Shown: in pieces, positions 58,517 to 64,000 of the stretch
Layout of the letters: each line of letters starts with the position of its first letter
Position numbering within the stretch: position 1 is the first letter of the stretch
From: Chryseobacterium sp. BGARF1
GTDB taxonomy: Bacteria; Bacteroidota; Bacteroidia; Flavobacteriales; Weeksellaceae
Direction of reading: 5' to 3'
Assembly: GCF_001677955.1 (NCBI RefSeq)
Contig: NZ_LELA01000020.1
Location: forward strand, 1 to 64,000
DNA length: 64,000 nucleotides
The notes under the pieces: model-generated
Seen by the model: only the letters and a program-made list of their open reading frames with translations
Databases searched by the model: none
Told to the model about the DNA's origin: nothing
Translations under genes and position numbers: made by a program

Positions 58517-58524
58517 TAGCTTTG
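58517..58524 (+). promoter_or_regulatory. Promoter of the TonB receptor gene (TTTG-N19-TAGCTTTG)
   Basis: TTTG at 58494-58497, 19 nt, then TAGCTTTG; 17 nt before the ATG. No Fur box is evident. Confidence 0.85.
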
Positions 58525-58541
58525 TCTAACAATTTTATTTC

Positions 58542-60614
58542 ATGAAGCGAATATTATTTTCTGCAGTTTTTTTATCGTCATTTTGTTTTGCTCAGCAGGC
58601 AGGCAGTTTAGATTTAAATAAAACTCAAAAAACCGATTCTGTTAAAATTTCTGAGAAGAAAGAAATTAAAACAAAAGATATCGATGATGTTGTCATTACC
58701 GGAACGATAAAGCCAATTAGTAAATCGAAAAGCCCGGTTGCGGTGGAAATTTACAGTCAGAAATTTTTCCAAAAAAATCCGACTCCGAATGTTTTTGAAG
58801 CAATTGCAATGGTAAATGGCGTAAAACCTCAGTTGAATTGTTCGGTTTGTAATACAGGAGATATTCACATCAATGGTTTGGAAGGACCTTACACCATGAT
58901 TTTGATTGACGGAATGCCGATTGTAAGCTCACTTTCTACAGTCTATGGTTTGAGCGGAATTCCGAATAGTTTAATTGACAGAATTGAAGTCGTAAAAGGC
59001 CCGGCTTCGTCACTTTATGGCTCTGAAGCAATGGGTGGAGTTATCAATATTATTACTAAAAATGCTTTGACCGCTCCCAAATTGAGTGTTGATTTAATGA
59101 CAACAAGCTGGGCTGAAAATAATGTCGATTTGTCTACGAAATTTAATGTATCTGAAAATATAGCTTCATTATTAAGTTTAAATTATTTTAATTCGACCAA
59201 AAGATTCGACGAAAATAAAGACAATTTCACCGATGCAGCGTTACAAAACAGAATTTCAATTTTCAATAAATGGAATTTTAAAAGAAAAGAAAACCGACAG
59301 GCGAGTTTTGCATTGAGATATTTGTATGAAGACCGTTTTGGAGGAGAAATGCAGTGGAATAAGTCGTATCGTGGAAGCGATGAGGTGTATGGTGAAAGTA
59401 TTTATACCAATCGCGTGGAAGCTTTTGGAGCCTATCAATGGCCGATGAAAGAAAATATTGTGACGCAGTTTTCTTATAATTTTCATGACCAGAATTCTTT
59501 TTACGGAACCAATCCTTTTGAAGCGACTCAAAAAGTAGCTTTCGCACAAACGTATTGGGATAAAAAACTAGGAAATCATGATTTGATTTTAGGAGTGACT
59601 TTCAAAAGAACTTTTTATGATGACAACACGCCCGGAACTTTATCCGGTGATGGATTGACAAATGAACCGATGAAATCACCAATTTTAGGCGCTTTTATTC
59701 AGGATCAATGGGAGATTAATGATAAAAATACTTTGTTGTTAGGTTACCGATTTGATTATGATAAAATACATCACGCTGTACATTCACCGCGTTTTGCATG
59801 GAAATTTTCTCCGAATCCTTATCATACTTTGCGTTTCAATTTCGGAACAGGTTTCAGAGTTGTGAATTTATTTACAGAAGACCATGCAGCGTTGACTGGC
59901 TCTCGAGATGTTGTGATTCAGTCTAATTTAAAACCGGAAAAGTCAGTTAACGGAAATCTGAATTATGTCTGGAAAATTCCTGTTGGTGACAAGCTGATCA
60001 ATTTGGATGCTTCTGCGTTTTATACTTATTTCAGCAATAAAATTGTCGGCGATTTTGATACTGATCCAGAGAAAATTATTTATGATAACCTTAATGGTTA
60101 CGGAATTTCAAGAGGTGCTTCAATAAATGTGGATTATAGTTTTAATTTTCCTTTAAGTGTAAATATTGGGGTCACTTATTTGGATGTTTACCAAAAATTT
60201 GACGGCGAAACTGAAAAATCTCAACAACTTCATGCTCCAAAATGGAGTGGAACTTATAGCTTGACTTATAAATTCAAAAGTAATTTGACCATAGATTTTA
60301 CAGGGCAATTTTATGGACCGATGCGATTACCTGTTTTACCGAATGATTACCGACCGGAATATTCTCCGTTTTATAATCTTGCGAATATTCAGGTGTCGAA
60401 AAGTTTCAAATCTGGATTTGAAGTGTATTGCGGAATTAAAAATCTGTTCAATTTTACCCCCAAAGATCCTTTGATGCGACCGTTTGACCCGTTTGATAAA
60501 AATGTTGACGACCCAATCTCTAATCCGAATCGTTATACTTTTGATACTACTTATGGATATGCTCCAATGCAGAAAATCAGAGGTTTTTTAGGCGTGAAAT
60601 ATATTTTAAAGTAA
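58542..60614 (+). CDS. TonB-dependent outer-membrane receptor
   Basis: 690 residues with a signal peptide (MKRILFSAVFLSSFCFAQQ). A plug domain (about 50-170) contains DDVVITGTI as TonB-box-like start, NCSVCNTGDIHINGLEGPY with a CxxC near 103, and DGMPIVSS. The barrel ends with an aromatic-rich C-terminus (FLGVKYILK). The CxxC in the plug is seen in receptors linked to metal or metallophore uptake, but the substrate is unknown. It is followed 215 nt later by a thioredoxin-like protein, a frequent neighbour. Outer membrane. Confidence 0.93.
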   Translation: MKRILFSAVFLSSFCFAQQAGSLDLNKTQKTDSVKISEKKEIKTKDIDDVVITGTIKPISKSKSPVAVEIYSQKFFQKNPTPNVFEAIAMVNGVKPQLNCSVCNTGDIHINGLEGPYTMILIDGMPIVSSLSTVYGLSGIPNSLIDRIEVVKGPASSLYGSEAMGGVINIITKNALTAPKLSVDLMTTSWAENNVDLSTKFNVSENIASLLSLNYFNSTKRFDENKDNFTDAALQNRISIFNKWNFKRKENRQASFALRYLYEDRFGGEMQWNKSYRGSDEVYGESIYTNRVEAFGAYQWPMKENIVTQFSYNFHDQNSFYGTNPFEATQKVAFAQTYWDKKLGNHDLILGVTFKRTFYDDNTPGTLSGDGLTNEPMKSPILGAFIQDQWEINDKNTLLLGYRFDYDKIHHAVHSPRFAWKFSPNPYHTLRFNFGTGFRVVNLFTEDHAALTGSRDVVIQSNLKPEKSVNGNLNYVWKIPVGDKLINLDASAFYTYFSNKIVGDFDTDPEKIIYDNLNGYGISRGASINVDYSFNFPLSVNIGVTYLDVYQKFDGETEKSQQLHAPKWSGTYSLTYKFKSNLTIDFTGQFYGPMRLPVLPNDYRPEYSPFYNLANIQVSKSFKSGFEVYCGIKNLFNFTPKDPLMRPFDPFDKNVDDPISNPNRYTFDTTYGYAPMQKIRGFLGVKYILK

Positions 60615-60636
60615 GATTGGTCTCTATATGTTTTTA

Positions 60637-60788
60637 ACGCAAAGATTTATTTTTTAGATATAAATATTTAATGAGCAAAGATGAATCAACAAGTTGATTT
60701 GATTAAGCTATATTTTCAAGCTTAGCGAAACAAATTTATTTGCCTTTGCCTCTTAAATAATATGTTATTCTAATATAAATCTTTGCGT
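60637..60788. repeat. Inverted repeat element with ACGCAAAGATTTAT ends
   Basis: Perfect 14-bp ends ACGCAAAGATTTAT (60637-60650) and complement (60775-60788), an inner imperfect GCAAAG/CTTTGC pair and a central AATCAACaaGTTGATT palindrome (60684-60699). The centre matches the palindrome in the element at 1949-2158, so the two may be related. MITE-like, non-coding. Confidence 0.65.
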
Positions 60789-60829
60789 CAAATGAATTCT
60801 AAAGTAATGAAGGTTAAAAATTTGATAAA

Positions 60830-61294
60830 GTGAAAAACTTAATATTTTTATTTTTAATGTTGGTGCCGATTTTTTGTCTTTCACAGATGAAAACCGGCAC
60901 TTTTTCGGATTGGGAAATTCAGCAACAGAAAGAAGCAAAGCCTACAATTATTCACATTTATACCGATTGGTGCGCGGTCTGCAAGATTGAATCTTTTCAA
61001 TTAAATAAAGATAAAGAATTGGTTGAAATGATTAATGAGAATTTTTATCTCATCAATTTGGAAGCTGAAAAAACAAAAGAAAAGATCATTTTTCAAGGGA
61101 AAGAATTCAATTATTTATCTAATGGGAACTCAGGAATTCATGAACTGGCTTTGGCTTTATCTAAAAATAAAAATCAGCCTGTTTACCCATTGTGGATCAT
61201 TTTAAATGAAAATCAGGAGTTGGTGTATTATCATGAAGGGCAATTCAAATCAAATGATTTGAAACAAAAAATTGACGAAATCTTAAAACTTTAA
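60830..61294 (+). CDS. Thioredoxin-family exported protein
   Basis: 154 residues beginning with a GTG codon; in-frame stops upstream leave no ATG option outside the signal peptide (MKNLIFLFLMLVPIFCLSQ). The redox motif is CAVC in IYTDWCAVCKIE near residue 43. The fold is short but complete. Likely periplasmic, reducing or oxidising thiols of partner proteins; the TonB receptor upstream may be a partner. Confidence 0.85.
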   Translation: MKNLIFLFLMLVPIFCLSQMKTGTFSDWEIQQQKEAKPTIIHIYTDWCAVCKIESFQLNKDKELVEMINENFYLINLEAEKTKEKIIFQGKEFNYLSNGNSGIHELALALSKNKNQPVYPLWIILNENQELVYYHEGQFKSNDLKQKIDEILKL

Positions 61295-61300
61295 TTTTAT

Positions 61301-61389
61301 ATCTCGCAGATTTTGCTGATTTAGCAGATGATCGTGTGTAAAGAGTTTTTAAAAAAAAATCTGCATGATTCGCAAGTTCTGCGAGAGAA
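61301..61389. repeat. Dispersed palindromic repeat, copy 2
   Basis: ATCTCGCAGATTTTGCTGAT at the left and its imperfect complement ending CTGCGAGAGAA at the right. Same family as 4405-4486 and 63346-63424. Lies between convergent genes. Confidence 0.75.
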
Positions 61390-61390
61390 A

Positions 61391-61858
61391 TTATTCTGCA
61401 TCGATCAACACCGCCAATTGAATGCAAGCTTCATCAGAACGATTGCTCCAGGCGTGATCGGTTCCTCTTTGGATAACAATATCTCCGGCTTTCAACAGCG
61501 TTTCTCCTTCTTCCATGATCAAATACAATTCGCCGGAAAGTATAATGATATAATCTAAGGTCTGAGTTTGATGCATCATTGGATGAGGTTCTCCAGCTTT
61601 GAATTCCACTCCCAGATCTTTGTCAGGCGGAATAGAAACATATCTGAAATACGTTCCGTTTTTCGGTGTTTTCGGAAATCCCGTGTTGGGAATTTGTGTT
61701 TCAAGATTTAAACTTGCTGGCATTTTTTGAGTATTCCAAATGTCTGAAATGATCAAGCCCGGAAGATGTTCTACAACGTTTCCAACTTGCTGGTCTTCGA
61801 TGATGGTTGATCTTCCGTTCTCAATTCCTGTTACAATTCTTCTTGGTATTTTATTCAT
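61391..61858 (-). CDS. Cupin-domain protein
   Basis: 155 residues of a single cupin barrel: GEPHPMMHQTQTLDYIIILSGELYLIMEEGE forms the metal-binding motif 1 near residue 88, and GDIVIQRGTDHAWSNRSDE motif 2 near 124. Metal ligands appear present (His, His, Glu-type, His). Reaction unknown. Overlaps the oxidoreductase gene by 8 nt, so the two are one transcript. The divergent HxlR regulator probably controls both. Confidence 0.85.
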   Translation of the reverse strand: MNKIPRRIVTGIENGRSTIIEDQQVGNVVEHLPGLIISDIWNTQKMPASLNLETQIPNTGFPKTPKNGTYFRYVSIPPDKDLGVEFKAGEPHPMMHQTQTLDYIIILSGELYLIMEEGETLLKAGDIVIQRGTDHAWSNRSDEACIQLAVLIDAE

Positions 61859-62843
61859 GAGTCATTATTAATTTATTTCCTTGGGTTTGATTGTTTTTTA
61901 GCATCGAATGAGCTTTCAAGACCGTTTCCAGAGAAAGACTTCCTAAATGTTTATAATTAGGAGGAGTGATGATCTCGTGTTCAATCAATTTTGAAATTTC
62001 ATTTAAACTGTTTTGATAATATTGATAATTTTGGGTCATTGCATATGCATAATTTGAAATATTCATGATTATATTTCCTTTATTGAAAAGCGTTTCGCGC
62101 GATTGTTTATTAGTCAATGCTGTTACATCGACATAAGTTCCATTGATCTGTAGAACTTTTGCGGTGATTTCTGACATATAATTTCCGACCAGATCAATTC
62201 CAACATCAAAAAAATGATCGTTATTGGCATTGAGAATATTTTCGACCAGATTTTCATTTTTATAATTAATTATTTGACGGTCTTTCAATCCCATTTTCAA
62301 TAGAATATTTCTATTTTCTTCAGTTCCGGCCGTTGCAGTTATGTTGCAGAAATTATGAGCTAATAAAAGTTTAATTAAAAAAGATCCAACGCCGCCAACT
62401 GCTCCTGTAATGAAAACAGAATCATTTTGGTTAAGCTTTAAACGATTGAAAATCTGTAAAGCGGTCATTCCAACTGACGGAATTGCGGCTGCCTGTTCAA
62501 AAGAAATATTTTTAGGTTTCAAGGCTGTAATCGCTTCCGGAACAGCGATGAATTCTGCATAAGTTCCGTTGCTTCCCATAGAGCCGCTTCCACAAAAAAC
62601 TTCATCTCCAATATTGAATTGAGTAACATCATTTCCTTTGTCGATAATAATTCCTGAAAGTTCGCGTCCTAAAGTCGGGGAACTGATGAGCTTTCTTTCC
62701 AACTCGTTTTCCAGCATTTGATAATCGATCGGATTAAAACCGCTGGCTTTAATTTGTATTAAAACTTCGTTGCTTTTTGGTTGAGGTTTTTCGACAAAGC
62801 CATCTTCCAATTGTAAATTTGTATTTAAAATAACTGCTTTCAT
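61851..62843 (-). CDS. NADP-dependent zinc-free alcohol dehydrogenase/quinone oxidoreductase
   Basis: 330 residues starting MKAVILNTN. The MDR fold has LGRELSG near 77, VFCGSGSMGSNGTYAEF near 105 and the nucleotide-binding GAVGGVGSFLIKLL near 148. Lacks the structural zinc cysteines, as in quinone oxidoreductases. Probably reduces an aldehyde, enone or quinone with NADPH. Overlaps the cupin gene. Divergent from an HxlR regulator with a paired TAGTTA/TAACTA site between, suggesting induction by a reactive electrophile. Confidence 0.85.
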   Translation of the reverse strand: MKAVILNTNLQLEDGFVEKPQPKSNEVLIQIKASGFNPIDYQMLENELERKLISSPTLGRELSGIIIDKGNDVTQFNIGDEVFCGSGSMGSNGTYAEFIAVPEAITALKPKNISFEQAAAIPSVGMTALQIFNRLKLNQNDSVFITGAVGGVGSFLIKLLLAHNFCNITATAGTEENRNILLKMGLKDRQIINYKNENLVENILNANNDHFFDVGIDLVGNYMSEITAKVLQINGTYVDVTALTNKQSRETLFNKGNIIMNISNYAYAMTQNYQYYQNSLNEISKLIEHEIITPPNYKHLGSLSLETVLKAHSMLKNNQTQGNKLIMTHE

Positions 62844-62894
62844 AATTGTCAATTGAAGTACAAATGTAGAAACAGAATAGTTTATATTTGTTAT

Positions 62895-62914
62895 TAGTTA
62901 ACTCTTGGTAACTA
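62895..62914. promoter_or_regulatory. Candidate HxlR operator
   Basis: TAGTTA, 8 nt, TAACTA inverted pair, with further GTAAC steps at 62907-62931, in the 92-nt gap between divergent genes. HxlR dimers bind such short inverted sites. Confidence 0.5.
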
Positions 62915-62935
62915 GTAACATTAAAGTAACTATTG

Positions 62936-63316
62936 ATGGCAAAGATTATAGAAAATGGAGTAGAAAGGGAAGCGAATTGTACTGAAGAATTATTCGCTAT
63001 GCGCGACAGTCTCGATGTTTTAGGTGGGAAATGGAAGCTGATGATTCTGCGATATTTAACCAATCGTACAGATCAAAATATTCATTTTAAAAAACTGGAA
63101 CGAGGAATTGATGGAATTTCTGCAAAAATGCTGAGCAAAGAATTGAAAGAGCTGGAAATAAATTTATTAATCACCCGAACGATTCAGGATACAAAACCGA
63201 TCACCGTAACATATGCTGTTACAGAATATGGGAAATCTGTTTTTCCGGTTACCGAAACTTTGGTGAATTGGGGATTGATTCACCGGGAAAAAATTAAAGA
63301 ATCAATGAGCTCTTGA
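62936..63316 (+). CDS. HxlR-family transcriptional regulator
   Basis: 126 residues with a winged-helix domain: MRDSLDVLGGKWKLMILRYL near 25, RGIDGISAKMLSKELKELE near 60 as recognition helix region, and AVTEYGKSVFPV near 95 as the wing. One Cys near residue 14 (NCTEELFAM) is in the position where some HxlR proteins sense thiol-reactive compounds. Divergent from the oxidoreductase/cupin pair and probably their repressor or activator. ATG is chosen over a TTG one codon upstream. Confidence 0.92.
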   Translation: MAKIIENGVEREANCTEELFAMRDSLDVLGGKWKLMILRYLTNRTDQNIHFKKLERGIDGISAKMLSKELKELEINLLITRTIQDTKPITVTYAVTEYGKSVFPVTETLVNWGLIHREKIKESMSS

Positions 63317-63345
63317 GAATCAGGTTTTATTGAGGTAAATATAAA

Positions 63346-63424
63346 ATCTCTCGCAGATTAAGCTGATTTAACAGATGATTCTTTCTGAAAAATCTGCGCT
63401 ATCTTCCAAATCTGCGAGAGAAAC
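63346..63424. repeat. Dispersed palindromic repeat, copy 3
   Basis: AATCTCTCGCAGATTAAGCT at the left, mirrored by CAAATCTGCGAGAGAAA at the right; same family as copies 1 and 2. Between convergent genes. Confidence 0.75.
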
Positions 63425-63446
63425 TAAAAAAATAATTTTATTGAAA

Positions 63447-64000
63447 TCAGTTTTTATCCAACCAGGAATTGACGAGTTCAGAATGATCTTTAACCCATTC
63501 CTTAGCAGTGGCATCTTTGTCTTTACTGTTTTCCATTTTAGTTAATAGATCGGTCATGGTTTGGTTATCAAAATACATTTTAGCAAAGAATTTTGTTAAT
63601 TCTGGATGATCTTTTCCGAAACTTTTTCTGCTGTAGGTTTTAATTTTTTCAGCTTCCCCAAATGTTTTTTTCGGGTCTTCGAGAAATTTTAATTTCATTT
63701 TACCAAACATCCAATGAGGTTGCCATCCTGCAACAACAATCCATTCTTTACGTTTTATTGCATTCTGAAGCTCGGTAATCATCGCGATTGTAGAAGAATT
63801 GATCTGTCTATAATTTAGTTCGTAATCAATAATAGCTCTATCTGTTGCCGAGGTTATTCCGGCTCCTTTTTCTATACCGATGATTCTGTGTTTGAATTTC
63901 TCCTCATATTTCGGCAATTCTTCAATAGACTTTATGGGGACATAATCTGGAACTACCAAACCTATCTTTCCGTTGTCATAATTTGTTCCAAGGTTGATCA
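63447..64000 (-). CDS. Glycine betaine/proline ABC transporter substrate-binding protein, partial
   Basis: The C-terminal ~184 residues of an OpuAC/ProX-type binding protein; the reading frame continues beyond the window edge, so the N-terminus is missing. It shows LVVPDYVPIKSIEELP, GIEKGAGIT, WIVVAGWQPHWMFGKMKLKFLEDP with tryptophans expected to line an aromatic cage for quaternary amines, and VKDHSELVNSWLDKN at the end. Binds compatible solutes outside the cytoplasm for import. No stop or start on the window edge side is visible. Confidence 0.88.
   Translation of the reverse strand, partial: INLGTNYDNGKIGLVVPDYVPIKSIEELPKYEEKFKHRIIGIEKGAGITSATDRAIIDYELNYRQINSSTIAMITELQNAIKRKEWIVVAGWQPHWMFGKMKLKFLEDPKKTFGEAEKIKTYSRKSFGKDHPELTKFFAKMYFDNQTMTDLLTKMENSKDKDATAKEWVKDHSELVNSWLDKN

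Overview
The window is AT-rich chromosomal DNA from a member of the Bacteroidota, most likely Weeksellaceae and close to Chryseobacterium. Four things point there. Promoters are of the Bacteroidota type (TAnnTTTG, often with TTG or TTTG about 19-20 nt upstream), and Shine-Dalgarno sequences are absent. There is a type IX secretion C-terminal sorting domain. There are GLPGLI-family secreted proteins, one of them carrying a PNGase F-like region. There is also a short precursor-like protein with the Gly-Gly leader common in this genus. I see no rRNA, tRNA, CRISPR array, phage or IS transposase. Nearly all genes look chromosomal and intact.

Layout. 0.5-1.9 kb: panD and a flippase-like membrane protein. 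2.3-8.7 kb: a Ter-type stress cluster (two TerD proteins, two von Willebrand A proteins, a PP2C phosphatase and a protein kinase). 8.8-10.2 kb: tyrS behind a leader that looks like a tyrosine-codon attenuator. 10.2-11.5 kb: a TetR regulator divergent from two small membrane proteins, with a palindromic operator between them. 11.5-18.1 kb: secreted GLPGLI proteins and asnB. 18.1-23.2 kb: an rRNA methyltransferase, yjdM, an ABC ATPase, a YceI lipoprotein, a frameshifted small membrane gene and pheS, with a candidate small RNA at 19.9-20.05 kb. 23.5-27.0 kb: a histidine kinase/response regulator pair followed by 1.3 kb that I read as two tandem, homologous, multi-hairpin RNA units. Each has the same phased binding-site/promoter arrangement and the same terminator box. 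27.2-36.6 kb: housekeeping and small modules (ferredoxin reductase with ferredoxin, LOG protein, ParE-type toxin/antitoxin, PepD, RecR, glycosyltransferase). 36.6-45.3 kb: secG, two M16 peptidases, a UvrD-type helicase, cstA. 45.5-50.1 kb: hydrolases, a HipA-like/DUF3037 pair, a T9SS cargo protein and the Gly-Gly leader peptide. 50.2-58.4 kb: tyrosine/homogentisate catabolism (hppD, hmgA, fahA) with a flavin reductase and a CoA-transferase. 58.5-64 kb: TonB receptor, thioredoxin-like protein, HxlR regulator with divergent oxidoreductase/cupin genes, and a glycine-betaine binding protein cut by the window edge.

The least ordinary parts are regulatory: the tandem RNA units beside the two-component system, the tyrS leader, a rod-shaped small RNA on the minus strand near 20 kb, a short plus-strand transcript unit at 15.3 kb, promoters placed exactly 4 nt before start codons, and several families of palindromic or heptameric repeats between genes. 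All functional calls come from reading the sequence; no database search was run.
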